NCBI GenBank assembly: GCA_029982105.1
Contig: JARRCQ010000112.1
Coordinates: forward strand, 1-6,101
Length of the DNA: 6,101 nt
Direction of reading: 5' to 3'
Source: Candidatus Atribacteria bacterium
GTDB taxonomy: Bacteria; Atribacterota; Atribacteria; Atribacterales; Caldatribacteriaceae
Position numbers and translations under genes: made by a program. The notes beneath the pieces were generated by a model that had not been told where the DNA came from, made no database searches, and was given only the letters and a program-made list of their open reading frames with translations. Shown in pieces: positions 1 through 6,101 of the stretch (position 1 is the stretch's first letter; every line of letters starts with the position of its first letter).

Positions 1-465
<465 letters not shown>

Positions 466-504
466 GCAAATTAAAGGAATATCTCTTCCACCTTATCATA
501 GATA
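466..504 (+). other. 23S-5S internal transcribed spacer
   Basis: This is a short A/T-rich spacer with no tRNA gene. It contains GGAATATCT (476-484), the exact reverse complement of AGATATTCC (500-508). The precursor RNA can therefore form a 9-bp stem with a 15-nt loop, whose 3' arm includes the first bases of 5S rRNA. The pairing is read directly from the sequence; a role in precursor processing is inference. Confidence 0.75.
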
Positions 505-622
505 TTCCGGTGGTCATAGCAGAGGGGAAACGCCCGTTTCCATTCCGAACACGGAAGCTAAGCCCTCTAACGCCGATGATACTGCCTGGGCAACTGGGTG
601 GGAAAGTAGGAAGCTGCCGGGA
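505..622 (+). rRNA. rrf: 5S ribosomal RNA
   Basis: This is a complete 5S rRNA of about 118 nt. Signature segments appear in order: GGTGGTCATAGC near the 5' end, GGGGAAACGCCCGTT, CATTCCGAACACGGAAG (541-557), CTAAGCCCTC, CGCCGATGATACTGC, and GGGTGGGAAAGTAGG near the 3' end. The ends are set by the terminal helix: TTCCGG (505-510) pairs with CCGGGA (617-622), with one U-G pair. It lies 39 nt after 23S and just before a terminator, the usual last position in an rRNA operon. The ends could shift by one to three bases. Confidence 0.96.
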
Positions 623-623
623 G

Positions 624-655
624 AAAAAGCGAGAGTTTATCTCTCGCTTTTTTTT
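624..655 (+). terminator. Intrinsic terminator of the rRNA operon, probably bidirectional
   Basis: GCGAGAG (629-635) and CTCTCGC (641-647) form a perfect 7-bp stem around the loop TTTAT. Five A (624-628) and the first T of an eight-T run (648-655) extend the stem by A-U pairs and give a canonical U-tract on the + strand. Read on the - strand, the same stem is followed by five U, so it can also end the convergent sugar operon, whose last stop codon is only 22 bp away. Termination on the + strand is confident; on the - strand it is likely but weaker because the U-tract is shorter. Confidence 0.93.
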
Positions 656-677
656 GTTGGTAGAGGAAATGAAAAGT

Positions 678-1532
678 TTATGTTCCAGATAAAGAACCGG
701 CTAAAAGCCCTCTCATAAAGTAGCGACCCAGGAAAATATATAATAAAAGAGGAGGAATGGCGGTGATAAGAGCTCCCGCCATCTGAATATTCCATTCTAC
801 AAAATAAGAGCCAGCGAGGTTATTAAGGGCAACGGTAATAGGCTGAATACTGGGCTTTTGTGCTACTATCAGTCCAAAGAGAAAGTCATTCCATATAGAG
901 GTAAATTGCCAGATCATAACCACAGCAAAACCAGGCATAGATATCGGTAGAATTATATCTCTATAGATTCTTAAAAAACTGCCTCCGTCAATTTTCGCTG
1001 CTTCTAATAACTCGGTAGGAACAGTAGAGTAATAATTTCTGAATATCAACGTGGTTATGGGTATTCCGTAGACACAGTGAATAAAGATTAAGCCCGGGAT
1101 AGAGCCATATAAACCTATTTTTTGTAAAACCACCACTATGGGGATTAAGACGCTCTGGTAAGGAATAAACATACCAAATATAATGAGGGCTAATAAAGCA
1201 TTAGAAAATTTGAATTTCCACTTAGAGAAAACATAACCGTTCATAGAACCCAAAAGAGAAGATATTATGGTAGCAGGGATGACCAGGTATACACTGTTCA
1301 TAAAGTTCTTAGACAAGCCAGTTATCCCTTTTGAAGCATCACCACCCCAGGCAATCTTAAAGCTGTCCAGACTTATATTTTGGGGGAGTTTCCACATATC
1401 TTTTAAACTCACTTCGGCAAAGCTTTTAAAGCTGGTTGCTAAAAGGACATACACAGGTAAAAGATAAAATATAGCAAAAAATATTAGAACCAAATATAAA
1501 ATAGATCTACTTGGTTTATAAGCCCTGTGCAT
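678..1532 (-). CDS. Sugar ABC transporter permease, MalG type (CUT1 family)
   Basis: This 284-residue inner-membrane protein is one of the two channel subunits of a binding-protein-dependent sugar importer. It has about six hydrophobic segments (roughly 11-33, 80-102, 112-136, 143-165, 198-223, 250-271). The EAA loop that docks onto the ATPase is at residues 177-200, with EAAKIDGG and ILPISMP; DGG replaces the more usual DGA. The C-terminus MRGLLAGSLSGT resembles the family ending (GLTAGAVKG-like). Length is normal for MalG proteins. The ATG lies directly after the TAA of the upstream permease gene, with no intervening base. The G-rich ribosome site (AGAGGGGG) is inside the end of that gene, so translation is probably coupled. 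It is the last gene of the operon and ends 22 bp from the shared terminator. The wording of the sequence resembles GtsC of bacterial glucose systems as I recall them; the substrate is inferred from the linked binding protein. Confidence 0.95.
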   Translation of the reverse strand: MHRAYKPSRSILYLVLIFFAIFYLLPVYVLLATSFKSFAEVSLKDMWKLPQNISLDSFKIAWGGDASKGITGLSKNFMNSVYLVIPATIISSLLGSMNGYVFSKWKFKFSNALLALIIFGMFIPYQSVLIPIVVVLQKIGLYGSIPGLIFIHCVYGIPITTLIFRNYYSTVPTELLEAAKIDGGSFLRIYRDIILPISMPGFAVVMIWQFTSIWNDFLFGLIVAQKPSIQPITVALNNLAGSYFVEWNIQMAGALITAIPPLLLYIFLGRYFMRGLLAGSLSGT

Positions 1533-2426
1533 TTAGTTTCCCCCTCTTAAGCCACTCCACAAATAAGGTATGATAAGGATGGCTACAAAAATTAATAGAA
1601 TAGTAGCAATGGCCGCACCTTGAGCAAAAAAATTACCCCTAAAGGTGGTATCATACATAAACAGAGCCGGGACATCGCAAGAAAAACCGGCTCCTGCTCC
1701 AGTCATAGCTACCACTAAATCAAATATCTTGAGAGATATATGGGTGAGAATAATAACCGCTCCTAAAGTAATGGGTTGCAATAATGGTAAGATGATGTAT
1801 CTATATACTTGCCAGTTGCTGGCTCCGTCTACTTGAGCTGCTTCCGATAGTTCCTGAGGAATGCCTCTAATACCCGCTAAATACATAGCCACAACGTATC
1901 CTGACATCTGCCACACTGCAGGAATCACCACTGCTTTTATTCCTACATTAGGATCGGTATACCATCCACTTTTTAGAAACCCCAAGCCTATTTTGTCTAA
2001 TAGCATATTAATACCTAAGGAACCAGTAATAGTAGTGCCGGGGTTCAGCATCCACCTCCATACTACACCAGTTACGATAAAAGATATAGCCATAGGAAAC
2101 AGATATATGCTTCGGAAGACGTTTTCGAATCTAACCTTTCTATCTAAAAGAATAGCTAAGAGAAGGCCAATAGCGATAGAAGCTACGAGAAACAAGGCAG
2201 TGAAGACCAAAATGTTTTTAAAACTTATCTGGAAACGAAGGTTATTAAAGAGGTCAATATAATTTTTAAATCCTACAAAGGTGAAATCGGGAATTACATC
2301 TTTCCAGTTAGTTAAAGACACCCATCCTGTCCAGGCAATGAACCCGTAAACAAAAACAGCAATAAGGATAACAGAGGGTAAAATAAACAAGAAGGTTAAA
2401 ATCTTTTCTTCCCTTGTTTTTTTCAT
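1533..2426 (-). CDS. Sugar ABC transporter permease, MalF type (CUT1 family)
   Basis: This 297-residue partner permease forms a heterodimeric channel with the MalG-type subunit. It has about six membrane segments (roughly 10-32, 70-94, 106-127, 164-187, 217-240, 268-289). The EAA loop is at residues 195-218, with EAAQVDGA and ILPLLQP, the canonical form. It lacks the long N-terminal and periplasmic extension of E. coli MalF, so it is the short type common in other CUT1 systems. The stretch around 240-275 (AMTGAGAG, FRGNFFAQGAA) is close to GtsB-like glucose permeases as I recall them. The ATG is preceded by AGAGGGGGAG in the transcript, a strong ribosome site at normal spacing. It follows the binding-protein gene after 65 nt that contain a hairpin. 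It is certainly a CUT1 permease; the glucose-type assignment is inference. Confidence 0.95.
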   Translation of the reverse strand: MKKTREEKILTFLFILPSVILIAVFVYGFIAWTGWVSLTNWKDVIPDFTFVGFKNYIDLFNNLRFQISFKNILVFTALFLVASIAIGLLLAILLDRKVRFENVFRSIYLFPMAISFIVTGVVWRWMLNPGTTITGSLGINMLLDKIGLGFLKSGWYTDPNVGIKAVVIPAVWQMSGYVVAMYLAGIRGIPQELSEAAQVDGASNWQVYRYIILPLLQPITLGAVIILTHISLKIFDLVVAMTGAGAGFSCDVPALFMYDTTFRGNFFAQGAAIATILLIFVAILIIPYLWSGLRGGN

Positions 2427-2448
2427 GAATCTCCCCCTCTAAAAGATG

Positions 2449-2481
2449 AAAAAAGAAGAGGAGGGGAAACCCCTCCTCTTT
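2449..2481 (-). terminator. Intercistronic hairpin with U-tract, likely partial terminator or mRNA stabiliser
   Basis: Read on the - strand, the transcript has AAGAGGAGGGG, a UUU loop, then CCCCUCCUCUU: an 11-bp perfect stem (arms 2470-2480 and 2456-2466). A C and six U follow (2449-2454). It begins about 11 nt after the binding-protein stop codon and ends before the permease ribosome site. This has the form of an intrinsic terminator. Because the permeases have no separate promoter that I can see, it probably lets only part of transcription through, or protects the upstream message. Either would give more binding protein than permease, a known arrangement in sugar ABC operons. The structure is certain from sequence; its effect is inferred. 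Confidence 0.8.
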
Positions 2482-2491
2482 CAGGGAAATC

Positions 2492-3748
2492 TTATTGTTG
2501 TGGTATCCCTGCTCTTTCTGCTACTTGCACCAGAGCTTTCTGGGTTACTTCTACATCTGGACGAGCCACAAAAAGCGCAATAACGTCTTTGTACTCGGTA
2601 ACCCATCCTTCCGCAGCTGCTGCACCATGCATTACGCTGGGGACTATGACGTCTTTCTCCCAGTCTGCCATAACTGATTTCTGGTAATCGCCAAATAGGT
2701 CTTTGTTTATATCGGTTCGAGCAGGAATAGAACCTTTTTTGAGGTTAAAGGCTTCTTGTCCTTCTTTAGAACCTAATACTTTCAAGAAGTTTATAACGTT
2801 GTCTCTATTCTGGCATCCTTTGGGAAGACCAAAGCTGTCAGATAAAGCATCAAATACCCCAGCAGTTTCAGGAACTGGAGCCCATCCAAAATCAGTGTAT
2901 TCTTTGGAGAAGAAATATCCTGCTACCCAATCTCCCATGATACTCATTGCCCCTTTTCCGTCTATGATATATTCATAGGCTTCATCCCAGGTAAAGGCGG
3001 AATGGTCAGGATTAATGTAGGTCATAATTTTCTTGAATGTTTCTAAGGCTTCAGTAACTTTGGGGTCTGACCACTTGGTTGCCCCAGTCCACAAACCATT
3101 ATAACCTTCTGCTCCTAATTTCGCTATCAACACTGTTTCAAATATATGGCCGGCTTCCCATCCGTCTTTTGTACCTATAACAAAGGGAATAATCCCCTGC
3201 CCTTGTAGCTTATCTGCTATTTCGAAGAATTCATCAAAGGTTTGAGGAGCTGTTAATCCATTATCAGCGAAAATCTGCTTGTTGTACCACAGGACATTAG
3301 CTCGATGGATGTTTACTGGCACAGACCAGTAGTCACCTTCATAAGAAACAATGTCTAATATACCACTGGGCATAACGTCTATCCATCCTTCAGACTGGAA
3401 AAGCTCGGTCAAGGGCTCCATAAACCCGGTCTTCACCCAGGTATCGATTAGTTCTTTTCCCGCGTGTACCTGGAAAGTATCAGGTGGGTCTCCGCCTAAC
3501 ATTCTGGTTTTCAATACCGCTTTAGCATTAGCTCCTGCGCCACCAGCCACTGTAGCGTTGATGATTTCTACATCGGGATAAAGTTTGCTATAAATATCAA
3601 AGAGTGCCTGTAACCCTTCGGCTTCTCCACCTGCTGTCCACCAGGAAAAGATTTCTATTTTACCTTTCTCCTGGGCGAAAACAACGGTTCCTAAAGAGAG
3701 AACTAACAACGCGGAAAGTACCAAAAGTAAACCCTTAAAACGCTTCAT
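2492..3748 (-). CDS. Periplasmic sugar-binding protein of an ABC importer, probable glucose/mannose type
   Basis: This 418-residue extracellular solute-binding protein (family 1) captures sugar for the two downstream permeases. Residues 1-25 are a signal peptide: basic MKRFK, a Leu/Val core, and cleavage expected after VFA. No lipobox Cys is present, so the mature protein should be soluble in a periplasm. The sequence strongly resembles the Thermus thermophilus glucose/mannose-binding protein as I recall it: SWW (35-37), INATVAGGAG (64-73), KTRMLGGDPPDTFQVHAG (80-97), WSVPVNIHR (141-149), MGDW (271-274), LSDSFGLPKG (302-311). The sugar-contacting residues I remember from that protein all have counterparts: Q93, H95, W254, W274, D304, K338 and H374. 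The start ATG has AAAGGGGGG upstream at about 8 nt spacing. It is first in the operon, about 37 nt after the predicted transcription start. Binding-protein identity is near certain; glucose/mannose preference is a good inference, not proven. Confidence 0.95.
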   Translation of the reverse strand: MKRFKGLLLVLSALLVLSLGTVVFAQEKGKIEIFSWWTAGGEAEGLQALFDIYSKLYPDVEIINATVAGGAGANAKAVLKTRMLGGDPPDTFQVHAGKELIDTWVKTGFMEPLTELFQSEGWIDVMPSGILDIVSYEGDYWSVPVNIHRANVLWYNKQIFADNGLTAPQTFDEFFEIADKLQGQGIIPFVIGTKDGWEAGHIFETVLIAKLGAEGYNGLWTGATKWSDPKVTEALETFKKIMTYINPDHSAFTWDEAYEYIIDGKGAMSIMGDWVAGYFFSKEYTDFGWAPVPETAGVFDALSDSFGLPKGCQNRDNVINFLKVLGSKEGQEAFNLKKGSIPARTDINKDLFGDYQKSVMADWEKDVIVPSVMHGAAAAEGWVTEYKDVIALFVARPDVEVTQKALVQVAERAGIPQQ

Positions 3749-3776
3749 ACTAATACCCCCCTTTAAATATTATTTA

Positions 3777-3790
3777 CTTCTGTATAGAAG
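3777..3790. promoter_or_regulatory. Small palindrome at the predicted transcription start, candidate operator
   Basis: CTTCT (3777-3781) and AGAAG (3786-3790) are exact reverse complements around GTAT. The centre falls on the predicted +1 of the sugar operon, where a repressor would block transcription. The arms are only 5 bp, so chance occurrence in A/T-rich DNA is quite possible. No regulator gene is present in the window to support it. Confidence 0.3.
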
Positions 3791-3791
3791 A

Positions 3792-3819
3792 ATTATATCA
3801 TTCCTACAAATTGGGTCAA
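3792..3819 (-). promoter_or_regulatory. Sigma-70-type promoter of the sugar ABC operon
   Basis: On the - strand, TTGACC (3814-3819; 5 of 6 to TTGACA) is followed after 16 bp by a perfect TATAAT (3792-3797). Transcription should start near 3785, leaving a leader of about 37 nt before the ATG at 3748. Both hexamers and the spacing are close to consensus, so basal strength should be high unless a repressor acts. Confidence 0.85.
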
Positions 3820-3879
3820 GTTACTGCTGCGTGGGCGGAATACTTTTCTCTGACGTAAGATAAAAAAATTGCGGGGTAC

Positions 3880-3885
3880 TATAAT
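3880..3885 (+). promoter_or_regulatory. Candidate -10 box for the chemoreceptor gene
   Basis: A perfect TATAAT faces the + strand gene that starts at 4021, which would give a leader of about 130 nt. At 17-bp spacing the -35 position reads AAGATA, only 3 of 6 matches, so activation or another sigma factor may be needed. I compared it with the flagellar sigma-28 pattern (TAAA, about 15 bp, GCCGATAA); it matches poorly. The distance to the divergent -35 box at 3814-3819 is about 60 bp. Confidence 0.45.
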
Positions 3886-4020
3886 CACATAACAGGTAAG
3901 AAGCCAGAAGGTGGAGAGGATTTGGCAATGGAATTTATCTAACAAAAGTAGAATTTTTGATTTGCGGAAAAAAGGATGCTATCGAAAAGAGATTGCTACC
4001 AAGAAAAGGGGCGATCGTTT
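3886..4020 (+). other. Leader region of the chemoreceptor gene
   Basis: These 135 nt lie between the candidate -10 box and the gene start. They hold a possible four-codon reading frame at 3928-3942 (MEFI then TAA), with GGAGAGGA (3913-3920) 7 nt upstream. A weak 6-bp stem, GATTGC (3991-3996) with GCGATC (4011-4016, one G-U pair), would put the start of the ribosome site AAAAGGGG (4004-4011) in its loop. I did not recognise a known riboswitch class here; in particular it lacks the conserved blocks of the c-di-GMP-I aptamer as I remember them. Confidence 0.35.
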
Positions 4021-4710
4021 ATGAAAATGAACATCAGATCTCAGTTGATTGTTATAAGTCTGATACCAATCCTACTGTTTATGATGTTAATTTTTGCTTA
4101 CATAATGCCTTCTTTGAGAGAAGTAGCCGAAAACGTTATGGAACACAGCTTATTAATGAAGCTACAAGGTGATATACATTCGGCACATTTATTTGCCGAA
4201 AAATATTTTGGAAATATAAAAATGGTTAATGGTACCTTAGTGGATAAAGATGGCACCCCTCTTGAAGGCAGGCACGATATGGTGGATGAGATAACCAATA
4301 AACTGGGTGTTGTAGCAACCGTGTTTGTAAGAGAAGGAAACGACTTCAGAAGAATTACCACCAGCATTAAAACTGAAAACGGCAATCGAGCGGTAGGAAC
4401 TATGTTGGGTACTGATAGCGCAGCATATGAGCCGGTAATGGCGAAAAATTTGTATATAGGCGAAGCGAAAATTTTAGGAGCGAACTACTATACTGCTTAC
4501 GACCCCATTGTAGACAATGGAGAAGTGATAGGGATTCTCTTTATTGGCGTGCCCACTGATGAAGCAGAGAACATAGTATCAAGCGGGATGGCTGGTGCTT
4601 CACAGGCGATAATTTTTTGCCGTGTTGGCGCTGGTTGTGAGCCTGATCATCATTTTTCTCCTGGGCAACTCTATTTCTCATCCTATCCAGGTAGCCACAA
4701 GGCAAGCTGA
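4021..4710 (+). CDS. Methyl-accepting chemotaxis protein, N-terminal sensor part (gene split by frameshift)
   Basis: This is the 5' portion of a transmembrane chemoreceptor. I chose the ATG at 4021 because AAAAGGGG (4004-4011) sits 9 nt upstream. The earlier in-frame ATG at 3976 has its purine run touching the codon, which is too close for a ribosome site. Residues 8-28 are the first membrane segment. Residues about 35-183 form an extracytoplasmic Cache-type sensor of the Cache_3/sCache_3 kind: LVDKDGTPL (73-81), [20 protein letters not shown] (97-116), RAVGTMLG (123-130), YYTAYDPI (156-163) and [12 protein letters not shown] (167-178). The correct frame ends at about residue 199 in the T run at 4613-4618. 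After that the frame reads about 30 unrelated residues to a stop at 4708-4710, and these are not real receptor sequence. The ligand is unknown; divergent position next to a sugar-binding gene hints at a nutrient. Confidence 0.88.
   Translation: MKMNIRSQLIVISLIPILLFMMLIFAYIMPSLREVAENVMEHSLLMKLQGDIHSAHLFAEKYFGNIKMVNGTLVDKDGTPLEGRHDMVDEITNKLGVVATVFVREGNDFRRITTSIKTENGNRAVGTMLGTDSAAYEPVMAKNLYIGEAKILGANYYTAYDPIVDNGEVIGILFIGVPTDEAENIVSSGMAGASQAIIFCRVGAGCEPDHHFSPGQLYFSSYPGSHKAS
4613..4618 (+). other. Frameshift site in the chemoreceptor gene (run of six T)
   Basis: Codons ATA ATT TTT TGC stay in the sensor frame but lose homology. Removing one T gives ATA ATT TTT GCC GTG, which joins the sensor to a hydrophobic helix ([16 protein letters not shown]) and the downstream HAMP domain. 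The restored protein would be 633 residues. A five-T run is therefore the expected state. Homopolymer sequencing error, a true recent mutation and reversible slippage are all possible; the first is the simplest explanation. Confidence 0.88.
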
Positions 4711-5923
4711 TCTTTTAGGAGAAGGAAACCTCTCGGTTGAAATTCCAGATCGCCTTCTGCATCGCCAAGACGAGCTGGGTCTCTTGAGTAGAGCCTTTAA
4801 AAATATGGCCGATAAATGGCGGGAAGTAGTACAAAGTGTAATTGGCGTTTCTTCTCACCTGGCTTCTTCTTCCGGAGAGCTTTCTTCTTCAGTAGAAGAA
4901 GTTTCCAAAGCCACTCAGGAGATTGCCAAAACTATGACTCAAGTGGCGGAGGGTTCCACTCGTCAAGAAGAAGACTTACAACATTTGAGCGAAAACGTAG
5001 AGGGAATCAATAATATGGCTAAAAATATCCGGGAGAAAACTCAGGAAAACGTGGAACGCCTCGATACAGTGATGAGAAAGCGACTGAGCGAAAATGCTAC
5101 AGCACTAGAACATATTCAGGAGGAAATCGAAAAAGCAACCCAATCAGGAGCTCAAGCTGGAGAAGAAGCTCAGAAAGGGCAAGAACTCCTTAGTCTCCTC
5201 ATGGAGGGAATCACTGCTATTTTCCAAGTAACTCAGGAAGTAGCAGGAAGTATCACTGCTTTAGAGGGAAGATCTCAAGAAATTGGTAAAATCGTAGATG
5301 TAATTACAGAAATTACTGAACAGACTAACCTCCTGGCTTTAAATGCAGCGATTGAAGCTGCTCGAGCGGGAGAGGCAGGACGAGGATTTGCTGTAGTAGC
5401 GAATGAGGTACGAGATTTAGCCGAAGGTTCGGCTCAAGCAGCGCAACAGATTGCTGGGCTCATTGGAGAGATTCAAAGAGATACTCAGTTGGCAGTCAAG
5501 AATATGGAAAGGGCTCAAGAAGAAGTAAAAGAAGGAACTAGCAAAGGAGAAACTGTGGCCCGGAGTTTTTCGCAAATTCTCAATACCATTCGGGGAGTTG
5601 TTGAAAATATCAACCAAATTGCTACTTCTTCTCAAGTTTTGGAGAAAGCGCAAAAAGACCTTTTGTCTACCCAAGAGGAGACCAATATTGCTACTCATGA
5701 AATAGCTGAAGCAATAGAAAAAATTAGCTCTTCCATTCAAGAAGTAACTGAACGAGTAACCTCTATAGTTGCGGTAGCAGAGGAAAACGCTGCCTCTTCG
5801 CAAGAGGTTTCTGCTTCCACAGAAGAGCAGAGTGCATCACTGGAGGAGATTACCTCAGCTGTGGAATCTTTAGCTCAAATGGCGCAAGAGCTCCAGATAA
5901 CAGTGAGTCATTTCCAAGTGTAA
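4619..5923 (+). CDS. Methyl-accepting chemotaxis protein, HAMP and signalling part (continuation after frameshift)
   Basis: This is the 3' portion of the same receptor; residue numbers are for the restored protein. It begins with the rest of membrane segment 2 (about 200-215). A HAMP linker follows (about 217-270, with HPI at 220-222 and [13 protein letters not shown] at 250-262), then a long coiled-coil cytoplasmic hairpin. The hairpin tip that contacts CheA and CheW is canonical: [20 protein letters not shown] (430-449), [20 protein letters not shown] (450-469). EGS replaces the usual ERS just after it. Glu/Gln-rich stretches at about 280-320 and 585-620 ([22 protein letters not shown]) fit adaptation methylation sites. 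It ends ITVSHFQV without a CheR-tethering pentapeptide. The GTG at 4622 has no ribosome site, so separate translation is unlikely. The intact frame to the end argues that the frameshift is recent or artefactual. Confidence 0.93.
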   Translation, partial: AVLALVVSLIIIFLLGNSISHPIQVATRQADLLGEGNLSVEIPDRLLHRQDELGLLSRAFKNMADKWREVVQSVIGVSSHLASSSGELSSSVEEVSKATQEIAKTMTQVAEGSTRQEEDLQHLSENVEGINNMAKNIREKTQENVERLDTVMRKRLSENATALEHIQEEIEKATQSGAQAGEEAQKGQELLSLLMEGITAIFQVTQEVAGSITALEGRSQEIGKIVDVITEITEQTNLLALNAAIEAARAGEAGRGFAVVANEVRDLAEGSAQAAQQIAGLIGEIQRDTQLAVKNMERAQEEVKEGTSKGETVARSFSQILNTIRGVVENINQIATSSQVLEKAQKDLLSTQEETNIATHEIAEAIEKISSSIQEVTERVTSIVAVAEENAASSQEVSASTEEQSASLEEITSAVESLAQMAQELQITVSHFQV

Positions 5924-6101
5924 GAATCTAATTACTAAGGAGACCCAGCATTGCGTAATCCTTTTTAGGATTAAGAAGAGGAAGGAGTAAATTTACCTAT
6001 CGCTGTTAGTGTAAACTTATCGTAGGAGTTTTAAAGAAGAATATTTTAAAGAGGGAAGAAAAAAAGAGACCTCACCATCCAGTTTTAGTGGTATATATTT
6101 T
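5924..6101. other. Non-coding 3' flank of the chemoreceptor gene
   Basis: There are no convincing coding or RNA genes in these 178 nt. GAGGAAGGAG (5979-5988) looks like a ribosome site, but no start codon follows at useful distance. TTTTAAAGA occurs twice (6029-6037 and 6044-6052), which is probably chance in A/T-rich DNA. Confidence 0.6.
5956..5973. repeat. Small inverted repeat downstream of the chemoreceptor gene
   Basis: TAATCCT (5956-5962) and AGGATTA (5967-5973) form a 7-bp stem around TTTT, 32 nt after the chemoreceptor stop codon. The + strand continues AAGAAGAGG, so there is no U-tract and it is not a canonical intrinsic terminator. The - strand also lacks a U-tract. It may stabilise the 3' end of the message or mark a Rho-dependent end. 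Confidence 0.45.

Noticed and set aside
510..692. A 60-codon open frame on the + strand
   Set aside because: It covers 5S rRNA and the terminator hairpin, so it is not coding.
1861..2262. A 133-codon + strand frame opposite the MalF-type permease
   Set aside because: Shadow of a well-supported gene; no ribosome site and no recognisable domain.
3850..3887. Flagellar sigma-28 promoter for the chemoreceptor
   Set aside because: The best alignment gives about 5 of 8 in the -10 box and no TAAA at the right spacing.
3976..4020. Earlier in-frame ATG for the chemoreceptor
   Set aside because: It adds 15 polar residues before the membrane segment, and its purine run abuts the ATG; 4021 has a properly spaced ribosome site.
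4611..4622. Programmed ribosomal frameshift in the T run
   Set aside because: Restoring the frame needs +1 (or -2), not the -1 that such a slippery run would favour; -1 leads to a quick stop.
5417..5803. A 128-codon - strand frame opposite the chemoreceptor signalling region
   Set aside because: Phe/Ser-rich mirror of the Glu/Ala/Gln-rich coiled coil; typical shadow.
6029..6052. Direct repeat TTTTAAAGA twice
   Set aside because: A nine-base A/T-rich repeat, only two copies; chance is sufficient, and there is no CRISPR or mobile-element context.
6017..6100. A 27-codon - strand frame open at the right window edge, ending in TAA at 6017-6019
   Set aside because: It could be the end of a convergent gene, but it is too short and low in complexity to support; no recognisable protein ending.

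Overview
The window joins the 3' end of a ribosomal RNA operon to a sugar-uptake operon and a chemoreceptor gene. It appears to come from a bacterium, probably with two membranes and possibly a thermophile of a deep-branching or Firmicutes-like lineage. The sugar-binding protein has a cleavable signal peptide but no lipobox cysteine, so it should be a soluble periplasmic protein. Its closest relative that I can recall is the Thermus thermophilus glucose/mannose-binding protein. The 23S rRNA 3' domain looks Firmicutes-like by eye. I cannot name a phylum with confidence; Atribacterota, Thermotogota and related groups are guesses only.

Layout, left to right. Positions 1-465 are the 3' end of 23S rRNA on the + strand, entering at about E. 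coli position 2431 and including the peptidyl-transferase and sarcin-ricin segments. A 39-nt spacer and a complete 5S rRNA (about 505-622) follow, then a strong hairpin terminator at 624-655. No tRNA gene follows the 5S. Positions 678-3748, on the - strand and convergent with the rRNA operon, hold a three-gene ABC sugar operon read right to left: binding protein, MalF-type permease, MalG-type permease. It has a near-consensus promoter at 3792-3819. A GC-rich hairpin with a U-tract lies between the binding-protein gene and the permease genes. No ATPase gene is present. Positions 3886-4020 are the leader of a divergent + strand gene.

Positions 4021-5923 encode a methyl-accepting chemotaxis protein with a Cache-type sensor, HAMP domain and signalling helix. 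The gene is split by a +1 frameshift in a run of six T at the second membrane segment. Positions 5924-6101 are non-coding apart from a small hairpin.

How it works together: the binding protein captures a hexose (glucose/mannose type inferred) and hands it to the two-permease channel, powered by an ATPase encoded elsewhere. The adjacent divergent chemoreceptor could couple movement to the same or a related nutrient, but only its position suggests this. The rRNA and sugar operons converge on one hairpin that can act as a terminator in both directions. I found no convincing new biological system. The most useful observations are the split chemoreceptor, the intercistronic hairpin in the sugar operon, and an inverted repeat that overlaps the 5' end of 5S rRNA.
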